Source of the DNA: Peronospora farinosa
Lineage: Eukaryota; Oomycota; Peronosporomycetes; Peronosporales; Peronosporaceae
Length of the DNA: 64,000 nt
Direction: 5' to 3'
Assembly: GCA_947646735.1 (NCBI GenBank)
Contig: CANTFK010000129.1
Location: 434,001 to 498,000, forward strand
A program made the translations under genes and the position numbers. Below the pieces are notes generated by a model. That model worked only from the letters and a program-made list of their open reading frames with translations, was not told where the DNA came from and did no database searches. The number at the start of each line of letters is the position of its first letter. The first letter of the stretch is position 1. Positions 44,665-56,477 of this stretch are shown piece after piece.

Positions 44665-46270
44665 ATGCCAACCGATATTGAACGCATCGTAGACCGCAAG
44701 CTCATCAAGCAACGCGTGCACTACCTTGTAACATGGAAGGGTTTTGGCGAAGAGAACAATACATGGTACAGACAGAGACTTACGTGACATTTATTTTATA
44801 TTTCTATAAAAGTGTTATTTCTATAATTGATTTCGATTTGGATTTCTAACGTTATTTTCGGTGCTTTTTTTCTTCTATCCGACTGTGATAGGGAGAGTCG
44901 TATTGATCTTATGGCGGACGGATACTCACACTTTATCAAAAGTTTTGAAGACGGTACGATAACTGAAGTTCTTTGGTGTCGTAATATTTAGTATTAATTA
45001 TTATTTATTTCTGTTTTTATGATGCACAATTGCAGAACGTAAAAAAGAGTCGACGACTCGCGGTCGAAGTCCGGGACGTTCGTCGTACAAGAGCCCAAGA
45101 AAAAGCAAGAGTCCAGGACGTGGAGCTGATCGTTCAAGAGGACGTCGTAGTCGCTCTCGTAGCGTCTCTGGGAGCAAAAAGTTGCGGCAACGCAAAAGCT
45201 TGGTCAACACGGAGATTTTGGATAACACGGAGACCAATGGTGAAGTGGAGAAGACCGCTGGACGCCGATCAAAGTGCAATCATGATACGACCGAGTCGTC
45301 CTCGTTGTCAACCCAGTTTGTGTCCCGTCTGGACGAGGACGACGCGATTTTGCTGCGATCAACCGTAGCGGCACTGGTCCCACAGGTTCACGAGATTTCT
45401 CTTCCCTCCCCGTCGGAAAAACATCCGCACAAGAAGTCGATGATTTTATCATACGAGGAAGACGAAGAGCCGCTATTGAAGGCAAAGAAAATAGACAAAG
45501 AAACCACGTTTTCGAAGGTCAGCCCAGCGGCTAGCTCCGTTCACGACCGTACTGACCCCGTGGAAGATGGCTTGATTGCCAAGGCGGTGGAGAGTGGGTA
45601 TCTCACGTCATTCTTGAGTGTAGCAGCTGTGGTTGGCTCTCTTGTGGCGAGCCAGATGCTGCCTCGTGTCGCTGAGGAGAATACCGACCTGGGGCGAAGG
45701 TGGCTATCATTCCTCACGCCTGTTGTAGCCCTATTGCTATTCTTTCATCAGAAAGATGCGCGAAGATCGGCTAAATGGGTGGCCACTGGTCTGGTGTGGC
45801 GTGCTGCTGCTGAGCTGCTGCTTTTGATTGGAGATACGCCACGTGAGTTTGAGACGATGGTTGCGGGCTCGGCTATTTTTGCTAATGTGTCGCTGCTCAT
45901 TGCTCTCGTGTCCATCATTGCCAACGGCGAGCACAAGCAGTCTAAGGCTACACTTGCGCTGCTGGCAGTGGGAGCTTTCATGCTTTTCCTTTCGGACAGG
46001 TAATGATGCTTTGGGAGTGTACTTTGTCGTGCAATTTCTTTGGAGTTCTAATTTTGCCTACCTGTTGTATGTTTATTTAGCTGGGTTATCTCCACGGAAA
46101 ATCCTGCGTTGGAATCTCGTGTGATTCTAATGTCAATGGCTGTTGTAAGTATTTTTATGACATTGGCGTAGCGATGTAGGGTGTACGACTAATTTACATC
46201 TGCTTTTAATGCTTAGCTGACGATTGCGCTGTCGCCAATGCCGACGGAATCCTCGGAGGATGATGATTAA
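44665..46270 (+). CDS. Chromodomain, RS-rich and multi-spanning membrane protein, five exons (LBR-like layout)
   Basis: Exons 44665-44765, 44892-44953, 45036-45999, 46081-46144, 46217-46270; GT-AG and in phase, 414 residues. A TAG lies just upstream in frame, so the ATG at 44665 is the first possible. Residues 1-45 form a chromodomain: IERIVDRKLIKQRVHYLVTW, KGFGEENNTWES, then DGYSHFIKSFED as the closing helix. Aromatic cage positions (Tyr, Trp, Trp) are present. Then comes an Arg-Ser region (RGRSPGRSSYKSPRKSKSPG, RRSRSRSVSGSKK). The C-terminal half has five or six membrane helices (SFLSVAAVVGSLVASQ, WLSFLTPVVALLLFF, AIFANVSLLIALVSII, ATLALLAVGAFMLFL). The acidic end is ESSEDDD. The layout suggests an inner nuclear membrane protein that binds methylated histone tails. 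Confidence 0.78.
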
Positions 46271-46490
46271 GAGAGGGCGCCTCAGACACAACCACTGGAC
46301 GCTGTAATTAGGAGTTTCTTGTTTTTCTCTGACTTCATTCAGAGGCAGCATTGTCGCTGCAATATGAATTTTAATGATCTCCGCTGTTACCAACTGGCTG
46401 TGTATGACTTTATTACTTGCCGTGAAGCAACGGCGTGCCCATACCATTCTGTATTTCTGAAGCGGCTCACATCATCGTGTCTGCGGTTTA

Positions 46491-49400
46491 TTACTGCAGC
46501 GCCAGATGCAGCGTCTTGATCAGCAGCTGCTCGCTTTCAACGCTAACGGCGGAGTCCACATTATCCTCTTGGTGCACTAGCTCTCGAATAACCTCAATCG
46601 TCAATGCTGCCGTAGAATGAACGCCACGCGTCCGATGCTCTGGCCGCGCCGCGTACTCTTTCATCACCTTGTAAAGTAGCGTTTGACGCATTAGTGACTC
46701 TACTTTCTCCTCGTTGACACCCGCCGCCGATTCAGCTGCAAGGTTGTCCCACAGCTCGTTGTCATCAACAAGGCACGATCGCCACATACCGGCACGCATC
46801 TCCTTGTACTCCTCGGTCGGTGGTTCAGTTGCTAGTGTCTCTAATGCTTCCAGCGCCATCAGAAATATGTTGATCCTGTTGCACAAAATGAGTAGTGCGT
46901 TAACGATAAGTACAACCCAGATACAAAAACCATTAGCTAAGTGTATCGGTACCTCATAGGGTCGTTTTTCTCGACCGAGAGGGCTGATCTCAAGCACGCG
47001 CTGACCAACTCTTCAGGCAAAAGCGGCTGCGGATCGATGGGCTCTTTTAAAGGTAGCTGCAATAACAGCTCCTGAAGCTTTCCGCGCACAAGCTGCGAAA
47101 TATACGAACAGGAGACACCTTAAACACCTTCTTCACCTACATGTTACACCGTACAACGTACCTCACGGTTGATTTCCCGAACACTCTCAGAGTTAGATAG
47201 ACTAGGCGACGCAAAGGAGGCAATTTTAGCAATGCTAGCCATCGTCTTGCGCTTCGGCAACGACCGCTGTTCTCCTTTGGCTTCATGTAGTGCAAGTGTC
47301 GCCACCTGATCATAACGCTCGATTGAGACCGCAGTCAGCCAGCGGTATTTCCTCAAGTGTTCACGGCCCTTCATGAATTTGTGGAGTGCCGGCGCAAAAA
47401 TTTGCGGATGGGCCAGCAGGTATGCAATCATGGTCGGAGAAGACGCACTTACTTCTTGATTGTTTTGAGTCCATGGGTTTTGAACCTCGCCGTTATACCA
47501 GCGGAAAATAAAGTCGTCAAAGCCCTCGTGCTTCTTGCAGTACGACTCCAACCTCTTTGATGCGGGGCTCTTGGGTAGTTTGCCAAGGACACAATCCAAT
47601 TTTGACAGGTTCTCCGAGTCTTCAACGAAAAGAAGATAAACCATGCCTTCAAAGTAGGAATACTTTTCGCAAAGCTCGACACATTGACTGAACAAGTCTA
47701 CTCGCTTGCGCGTAACAATTCCATTCAGATCAAAGTCAACTGCTATGTCACTTTCTTGGGACGGTGTCTGCGTTGCGATGTGAATCAGGGGGTTTAACGT
47801 AACACGCTTCACAAACGCTTCCTCCTTGCGCAGCTCGCCTGCTTCCTCGCTTAAAGCAAGAGGGATGAACCGAGCGTATTCGTCCAGCAAAATGGTTCCT
47901 AGTCTCTGAATCTGATCCGTGAGCTCGAAGACTTCATCGTACTGCCAGCGAATCTGCTTGTCAGACGATCCGGACTGCGAGTATCCCGCAAGAATAGACA
48001 GACGAGCAATTTGTTTAGCCACAACCTCTCGCACCTCGCAAGTGAACGCCCAATTTCCTCTGGGTGCTAAACTAGCAGTAGAGCTATGCACAGGCGTGCA
48101 GAGCATACTCAGCATGGCACTACCGCTTTCTAGCAGCGCATAAAGATATGTCGGGTCGCTCTCGCCAATTGACGTCGACAGGTTTTGAACTTCGTCGCCC
48201 AAGTGCGGAAAAAGCTCTGCAATCTTGCTCACTTCGCAGTAGAAAACATCAAAGGAATTGTAACCCGCAAGACGAAGCTGTGCCTTCTCATAACCGCGCT
48301 TCTCAACGGTTTTCTCAATCGCGTGCAAAAGAAACTTTCCCGTTAACCTGCGTCGAATTTGTCGCACTCCTGACGAAACCTCCTTCTCCGTAGCGCTCAA
48401 AGACACAATTGACGCTTGAAATTTGCTTAGAGCAATTGCACCTTGCAGCTTCTCTTCGTTTTCCGTCAAATGGCGCTGAAGCTCACTGGAATTTTGAATG
48501 AACTCCCAAACGGCTACACACCGGCGATGCAGGAACTCCATGAACGCCACATGACGATCTCTTTTTTCTTCTAATTGGTAGCGCACCAGCTTTGGAGTAA
48601 CAGAAGTATTATCAGATTCAGTTTCGTGTGCATCGATCTGTGGTGGCGCATCGTCATTTGCTCCTTTCTCCCATCGCAGTCCAGATGATGATTTAGCATC
48701 CATGATCTGGAAATCCACAGCAACAGCAGCTTGAGCTACAGAAGCCACATCCCTCGCGCTCACACGCAGGGTCGATGCGGACTTTGGGTCATCATGGAAG
48801 TGCGTTAAGATCAAACGAACATAGTCCTCAACAGTTAGGTTCTCTCCCAGAAAGTTAGACGATTCGTTGGCGTAGGAGCTTGCTTCTTCGTGTCTTCGAC
48901 GTGTTCTCTCCATAGATACATCAGAAGGAAGTGAAGCCGCCAAATATTCCAGTTTCTGCATACCCGAGGCGGTGGCTACGCACACTGATCCACTCGGTGA
49001 CTTCGCGTCTTCTTCTATGAGCAAAAACGATACTGAACCCTTCAGGGCGTTGTTATCGAATGAACTCTGGTCAACGCGAGCACCAAATGCCAGAGCTAGT
49101 CTTCCTTCAGCGCCTTGAAGCGAAAACGCTACCGATCGCACACTTGTTTGTCCAACTTGAGGCAAAAGAATTGTACAAAACTGGACAGGCTCCACTCTTG
49201 TCCACACGAGATACAGGGCGTTACGCGTGATCGAAAAGCTCTCGACCTCAAAAAATTGATTGGCAGCTTGCTGATCAAAGACCGGCTCATAGTCCAGTAT
49301 GTATACCCACTCCAACTCGGGTGAAGCGTCATCATCTCTCGCTCCGAGCGAAAACTGAAACAGTGCAAACTTGACTTTCGCAGTTGTACCATCTCGTGAC

Positions 49401-50581
49401 GAAAGGCAGACAAAAGCCACCAGCAGAGCGAAACATGTCTCGTACACGTATGGCATCGAAACAATGCACACTTTTGCCAACTGTGCGTTAGGGAAGGTGT
49501 CACTAAAGTAGCTGATCGCTACGCGACTAGCATCAAACTGCAGTTGAGATACATAAGAGCAATCCATCACATCTCCAGTATTAAACGAGCGTCGTTCCAG
49601 CATGCCGTCTTGAAACAACACCAACATATCGGACATCTCGTCGACCTCCTCTTTGCTACTTGTCATCGATGTTGCATTTCCCATAGAAGATGGTAGCAGT
49701 CTCAAGTGTCGAATTGGTTGGTTTACATTCAATTCTCCTCCATCCGCTCCAGCTCTCGACGCCGTCGAGGAGAAGAAGAACTGTGAGACTGACTTAGTAA
49801 TTCCGGAAAAGAAGCCTGTACTTTGTTTCTCAAAAGCTCGTACACGAATGCGTCGATCTTCTACCGCGACTTCCCACACATTGCCTTTGTTGCTCCAGCA
49901 TATGAGTCCAGTAACTTCCTCTTGCATCTCTTCCTCTTGTCCTCCATCCAGTGTCGCTATCATGGTCGCATTTTGATGCGTACTAACTTGTTCATTAACT
50001 CCCAATGGAATTTGTACACTCAATGGTACACTCTCATATGGCAATTCAATATCTTCCCAAAAGAGCACAATGCCACTCTTCCCCACGACCATAAGACTTA
50101 AACTCTGGCTATAAAGAGCAAATAAAAACGGGTACAACACTTCAGTCGACTCGAGTTCATCGGACAATTGCAGTAAAATCACTTTTCCACGATCTTGTTG
50201 CCATAGCAGCACTTTTGTCCGTAATACAAACACAAAGTATAAAACCCATTGACGTCCGCTTCGATGACGCGCCGATGGCACCGACACTCGACAGCAATAA
50301 ACTTGATGACGCTCCTGTCTTGACAATTGTGGCCATTCTTTCCGCATTTCTTCCAGTATCACAGGCGATAAACTGGCACTTTCGACGATCGTGCAAGTAT
50401 TTGTATCCATTAGAAGCGACGAGATCTCCTCCATGTCCCCTACACCTCCCGATCGTGGCGCATAGAGCGCATCCCAATGCTCTAGACGTTGTCGTTTACT
50501 CGTACTTAATACGTTCGTAGCTGGCAATCCCGTGAGCACGCGCTTCGAAGGCACCTCAACGAACTTCCGCGCTCGGAACAT
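46491..50581 (-). CDS. Nucleoporin Nup133 homologue, three exons
   Basis: Exons 50581-47162, 47092-46953, 46875-46491, total 1,314 residues. Start ATGTTCCGAGCG at 50581. The N-terminal beta-propeller is seen in GRQWVLYFVFVLRTKVLLWQ and VTGLICWSNKGNVWEVAVED, followed by a RAFEKQSTGFFSGITKSVSQ segment typical of Nup133/Nup155 proteins. The C-terminal two thirds is alpha-helical solenoid (FEGMVYLLFVEDSE, ESYCKKHEGFDDFIFRWYN, KEYAARPEHRTRG). Nup133 is at the tip of the Y-shaped (Nup107-160) complex of the pore scaffold. It is convergent with the chromodomain membrane gene, 220 bp apart. Nup133 and Nup155 are related; length and the C-terminal ending favour Nup133. Confidence 0.78.
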
Positions 50582-50839
50582 GAGGATATTGGAGTGATTT
50601 TCATCCAGTCACGAGGTGTTGTTTTATATTTTTTTTATTAAAAGTTAAACGTTAAATTGTAAGGTTTAATAATTAAAACGATACGATTAAGGTCGATGGA
50701 ATGGCTACATTTCTCTTGTTTCAGGACAGGAGCAATAAATACGTCCTGGTGCATGGAGCGAAAGCAGTTTATCAAGACCCTGGGGCTCGAGTAATCATTT
50801 GAGATCACGAGGTCAACTTTTGGAATAACGACTTGATCC

Positions 50840-53800
50840 TTAAAAGCCGAGCGTTGCACGTTTGTTTCGATATGTGAGCTCTGGGTCTTCGGATTCCTGG
50901 TCTTCCATGGTATCGGCAGATAGCGGGATGCTATCGGGTGCCTGTTCATTGTCAGTGGATTGCTGGATGAAGTACGCGTGAGCAAGCTCTAATACCTTTA
51001 CCCACTTGAGCATCTCGTCCTGATTCTTTGCAATCATACGCGTCTGCTGGGTAGGTGAGCAGATCATAAACTCGTTCGGCTTGCTCACTTCTTTGCCATA
51101 CAGGATCTCCAATGACTTGTTCTTCAGTGGAATTGAACCACGAGGTTCACGATCACTCTCTCGTTTGTAATACCGAAGAAATCCATCTGATTCAATGTTA
51201 AACCACCGCTCACGAACGCCACGCAACGACATGTTACCAAATGTGCCCTTTTCGTTCGAGTGGGTTGCGTGTTTGCGTAAAATGCCACTCATGGTTGGCA
51301 ATGAACCATCTCGAGGGATCTGGTACGAGTTCGACTCGTGTGCCTGCGTCAACGCGTTGACAGACGCGCTGCTGCTGCCTCGTCTGCTACGATTAGAATC
51401 CAATAGTTCTGAAACTCGTCGCACGCTAGTCGAAGCTCTGTTACCGCCATTCGAAGCCCGACCACCACCTATGGAAGTCCGACCACCACCTATGGAAGTC
51501 CGACCACCACCTATGGAAGTCCGACCACCATCCACGGAAGCCCTGCTACCAGCGATTGAGTCTCGGATGCCACCAAGCGACGCGCGAGAGCCGCCGCCAG
51601 ACCTCCGTGGAACGTCATGTATTGTAGGCGAGCCGATAATCGACGGTCGCAAGTACGAATCTTTTGCCTTGGCCGACACGTTTAGTGTCCCATTTGTCAA
51701 AAGCTGGAACTGATCTTGTACCACCTTCATCTCATCCTTCAGTCGAAACCGGCGCTTGCCGAGCTGACTTTTGCGTTCTTCGTCCTTTTCATCGGCAGCT
51801 TTCGTGAGCTCGACAACGGTATCATGCAGCTGAGCTTGAAGCTTAATTAGCTTGTTCTGTAGACGCGACGACTCTGACACGCGTTCGTGTGGAGCTTCAT
51901 CGATATCAACCGAGTCAATGGATGAGTCCGCGTGTTGCAAGACAATCTTTTCGCCCTTGTCGACGTCAAAGAAAACCTGCAGCTCGTTCTCCATTCGCCG
52001 CATTTCTTCCGATGCCATCTTCAAATCATCCTTTAGATCAGCTCGTCGAAGCGACAGGTTCTCAGCCTGTTGCTGATCTCCACTGATAGTTGCAGTCGCT
52101 ATTCCCGACACAGTTTCCTGCAGGTTCTTCCGCAGCAACGCAATCTTGTTCTCCGCAAAGATCAGTTGAGGCGGACGTTCGCCACTAATAAATGCATCCT
52201 CACGCTTGACAGCTGCTGCAGCCACATCCATTTGACTCTTGAATTGATAAATCTCCGATTGTACGAATTCGGCTCGCTCTTCCTCCATCTTGATCTCTTC
52301 TTCAAGATGATCATGTTGAGCTTTAACCTTCAGAAGAAGCCGCTCACGTGCATCCTCAGCGCGAGTATCAATAGAGCCTCTATGCACCAGGGAACCCAGA
52401 AACGCTGGTGAAAAGAACTTAATAACCTGCTGACCATTTAGGTCCATGTCAAGATCTCCATATTCATCCAACTCTCTTTGCAAGCAATCCAGGGTCTCCT
52501 CTGTTTTGACGCGAGCCGCCTGCAATTCGGCGTTTTCAGCAATAATGTCAGTGACATCCTTGTCAAGCTCCGCTGATCGCTGGACAAGTTCTGCCGTTCT
52601 TAACACTTCAGGAGATTCAATTTCGCCTGACGCTTGCATGTCCAATTTCTCGATCATATCCTTGAGCGAACATTCCTCACGGACCAAATTTTCACGCTCC
52701 TTCTCTAAAGATTCCTGGGTCCGCTGCTCTTTTTCAACTTGAGTCTCCATAACCTCGCACTTCTTTTCCATTTCGAGGCATTTCAGGTGAATGTGCTGCT
52801 TCATTGTCGTCCATACTTGTTTGTGAAGTTCAATCGACACCAAGATCTGAAAGTAATCCATACGAAGCGAGTTCTGCATCACTCGTGCTGCGCGAGCTTC
52901 CTTAACCTCTTCTGAATCTTCATGTGGAATTTCTTCGTCGGCTCGGCCTACAATACCTTTCGTAATATCGGCGAACTTAATGCGCACGGGACGCACCAAT
53001 CGAGCGAGCAGCTCCAGTACTTGTGAGTATGTGTACCCAGTCATTGGAATTCCATTCATCATCGTTATTCGCATATTTACTGCAAGTCGTTTTTCAGGCT
53101 TTACACTCCAGTTATAAATCTCTGCCGGACTTGCCATTCCATTCGGCAGCTTGTAAATCTCCACAATGTGGACCTGGAGGTCAGTAAACATTGTGCCAGG
53201 AAGTCCAGCAATTTGCTTCAGGTTGAGCCCCAACCGACCTGGTCCAAACGTTACCTCGATTTCATGTACCCAATTGTAAATCACACCAGTTTTTATGGGA
53301 GGGCGCAACCACTGCGTGTGTCCGTAAGGCGATACATAGTACCTCTTCCCATCATTGCTTTTACTCTGGCGTGTCGACCAGCCTTTCGGCAAAACCTGGA
53401 TCTCTCCAGACTCCAACACTTCGACTGATTCACATGCGAGTTTCGTTCGAAGCTCCTCTAACACTACCTCCAAATTTGCATCGACGGGTACACTTTTCTC
53501 AGCAGACTCTATTACTGCCGTGATAGTCGCATGATCGCCATCCTCAATTTTTTCTTCATTTGCAACCTGGCTTTCGGATTCATTCGCATCGGCTTCTAAT
53601 ACTACTGGTTCAATAGTGTCCTCTATACTCAAGTCTGTAGCGACTGCAAGCACGTCAGGCATTGCAGTTGGTGAAGCCAACTCCATTTCCTGTGGAAATT
53701 GCACCGCTCCGTCAAGTGTTGCAACTGCTTCATCGACAACCAAATTGTTACTAGCAACTGGTGTGTGATTCTCAGCTGAGATGTCGTCATCAATGGACAA

Positions 53801-54270
53801 TGTCAATGTGGCAACGTCCATCGAAAGTGACTTTTTTTCCAATTGGTCACAGTTTCCGCTGTCCTAATAGTCACCAAATCTTCCAACTCCTCAACGTCTT
53901 CTCCAGCAGCTTTTGCTTCCTTTGTATCGTTACCCATCCGATATTTGTCCACTAGATCAATTTCCTCGGCTCCTCTTGCATTAGATTCACTACTATCACC
54001 AGCATCATCTAAAGCTACCACATCTTTATCGTCTCCTCGAGCCTCTGTAATTATCACACTCTCTTCATCAGCTACAGTATCATCATCTTCAGTAGCTAAA
54101 ACAATCCCCTCTTCTTTGACCATCCTCTTATTCTCTTGGCGCTCTTCGATATCCAATGCACCTTCGACATCACTCCTTTTTATATCTTGTACATTTCCGA
54201 CGGATGACGAGAAATCAGACAGTAACATCTCTTGCGTTTTATCTACTAGCGATGGGGTTATTTGCTCCAT
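50840..54270 (-). CDS. WW, PDZ-like, coiled-coil and PH-domain scaffold; one apparent frameshift
   Basis: The ATG at 54270 opens a 150-residue acidic N-terminus whose frame runs into a T7 run at 53832-53838; the next frame (first ATG 53821) continues without a gap. One base change would fuse them, so one gene of about 1,140 residues is proposed. Domains: WW (LPKGWSTRQSKSNDGKRYYV, then HTQWLRPP), PDZ-like (GPGRLGLNL, NGIPMTGYTYSQVLELLARL), long coiled coils, a GGGRTSI repeat, and a C-terminal PH domain (SGILRKHATHSNEKGT, RGVRERWFNIESDGFLRYYK, EMLKWVKVLELA). It probably tethers proline-rich partners to phosphoinositide membranes. No signal peptide or membrane span. The exact role is unknown. 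Confidence 0.8.
51463..51535. repeat. 21-bp tandem repeat encoding GGGRTSI
   Basis: Unit ctatggaagtccgaccaccac repeats three times with near-perfect identity inside the scaffold gene, with degenerate units on both sides (ASLGG, ASVDG, ASNGG). It is a flexible linker before the PH domain and a likely length-variable site. Confidence 0.85.
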
Positions 54271-54685
54271 ATGTTGGACGTGTTTGTAGTTCTTGAGTCA
54301 CTCACTTTTACTTCCCGTATGCTCACTATCGCTTCCTTTTAATAAGCTCAAAATTCTAACAATGGGATAATAATATACACTCCACTTAAATACGAATGCA
54401 AGTGTTTATTTCGGACAACGTCATCTTGTGTATGGAGTCGTCTATTGTAATGTCTCATGGAGTAATATTCTATACACTTTCGACCACTTTTTCAGTCAAA
54501 AAGTGACAGGTAAAAAAAACATTATTACTTCTTATGTGATAGAAAAAAAACTAGTGGGAAGCCGAATGGAATCCTGATGATAAGGAAGTTCAACTTGAAT
54601 GCCATGACAGCGACTTAGCCAATATCATTTTTTACCATCCTGATATCGCATTCCTTTACAAGATTGATTTTCGACGATCGCCACG

Positions 54686-56193
54686 TTAGGTCTGCGGGGC
54701 ATCTACCAAGCAAAAGCCTTCGCTGCACTCGCTGCTCTTGGATTGCAGCTCCAGTGCGTGGCTATTGTCCGTGAGATTCCCGGGTGAAGTTGTAACGGCT
54801 TCACGTCGGCCAATGCGCGTTTCGCAAATGAACTCACACAGCGAATAATGGACCACATCATCGGCCAAGTTTTTTATCTTTGGACTCTTGAGCACCATGA
54901 TTTTAGTGTTCAAGCGACGATTGGCTTCAGCTATACAAGTCACACGGCATTAGCTTGCGGTCATCGAGTAAAACCAACCATTAACTATATGAAGACAACG
55001 CACTTCGTGACCGTATGCCATAAAACTGGCAGACACTGTGGATGATCAGACGATGGAAAGCCGAGTCCAATAGCGGCAGTATCAGCCGCACGTCTTTCTC
55101 GCTTGCTTTCATCAGCTCAATCGGGTGTTTCAGCACACGAAACAACGGTGCTGCTACTTCCAGCTCCGAGGGAACCTCTTGCCACTGCAACAAGCAAAAA
55201 CCGGAGATCCCATTAGCATCGAACCAATTATTATTGTCACCGTGTGCTAGACAATCATCAACTGCTCATACCTGGATAAAGTGCAAAATCACATACTCAA
55301 CGGCTTCAATAAACGGTGCAAATGAGTTGAATGATCGTAGCATCAATGTCCGCGCACGCCGATCGACACGAGTAAACAATAGCTCGGCATCTGGCACCGC
55401 CACAAACCAATATCAGACAACAGCAACATAACACTACATTTACAACACCAAGCACCAACTCACCATTCCATTCATCTTTACGTCGATTACGTGGTGCATG
55501 AACAAGGTTGTTCTCACGTACACCTCCTCCTTGGCGAAACTCCGTCTGCAAGTCTTCATTCTGCGGTTCGGCCAGCTTCTGAAAGTTCGATCTAAACATA
55601 CATTGTCAACAAGTCAACATCATGTCCTGCTCGTCACCCACTCAACAATCAAATACACAAGTGTCTTGTCCACACCACTCACTCACCTCCACTCCACATT
55701 AATTTCCATGTGCTCCATCAAATCCTCCAGTCTTGTAGACGCTGCACGATTACCAAAGTGATGATCTTTGCCAACCCACATCACATCACCATAGTCAGCA
55801 CAAAGGATAAAACCCTACATCCTACTCTACTATCTCACCGTTATACCAACGCTGTTGCTTGCGCGTGCCCAGTGGCAATTCATTGGGTTTCGACAAATAT
55901 CTGGCCGATCGAATCGGATGAATATTAATCAGTCGTTTGCTGCGAGACAGTGGCGATTCACTGCCTCGTTTCTGCGGCGTCCGTGCACGACTAGAGCCGT
56001 CACTCGAGGGTTTCATGCCTGTTATCATGCTCTTCTTTGCAGCGTCATTATCCACGGTCGTCTCAGTACGAAGTGGTGCAATAGGACCTTCTCCCCAAGC
56101 CATCTCTATCTCCAACTCACTCCCACATAGTGAACTCACTTCCGAATCGCTTACATCTGGTGCTTCAGCTGCACGATTAATTACATGCACCAT
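54686..56193 (-). CDS. R3H-domain protein, six exons
   Basis: Exons on the minus strand: 56193-55839, 55765-55687, 55591-55464, 55390-55272, 55184-55004, 54930-54686, with consistent phases. About 368 residues. The N-terminal part is acidic and Ser-rich (DVSDSEVSSL, SSDGSSRARTPQKRGSESPL). The middle is predicted helical (EWRSNFQKLAEPQNEDLQ, FAPFIEAVEYVILHFIQ). The R3H core spans an intron: LLDSAFHRLIIHSVCQFYGI, then RSRTEANRRLNTKIMVLKS. R3H domains bind single-stranded nucleic acid. The protein resembles the R3H-domain proteins 4 type in general layout, but I cannot name it. Start ATG 56193; the bZIP gene lies divergently 285 bp away. Confidence 0.72.
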
Positions 56194-56359
56194 TATTCGT
56201 TCGGTACCGGTATCAGATCTGACGTTTGTCGGAGGGGTTTTTTAGAATGAGAGAGATACAAAAAATAGACAAAGAAAACGACCATCATTCCGTTTATGAA
56301 ACTATTATCAAGAATGGAATTGCAAGAAAGAATAAAGCTGGGGCTAAATCGAATTCATT

Positions 56360-56466
56360 ACGGATAATAGATAATCATTGGATACTTCATCGTCTTTTGG
56401 ATAATGGATAATCATTGGATAATTGATAATCATTTGGATAGTTGATAATCATTGGATAATTGATAA
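56360..56466. repeat. GATA-rich tandem repeats in the divergent promoter
   Basis: Repeated units of GGATAAT(T/G)GATAATCATT occur at least four times, ending about 12 bases before the bZIP start codon. They contain many GATA and ATTATC boxes and may bind regulators of the bZIP and R3H genes, or simply be a minisatellite. Confidence 0.7.
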
Positions 56467-56477
56467 ACCGTGTGGTC

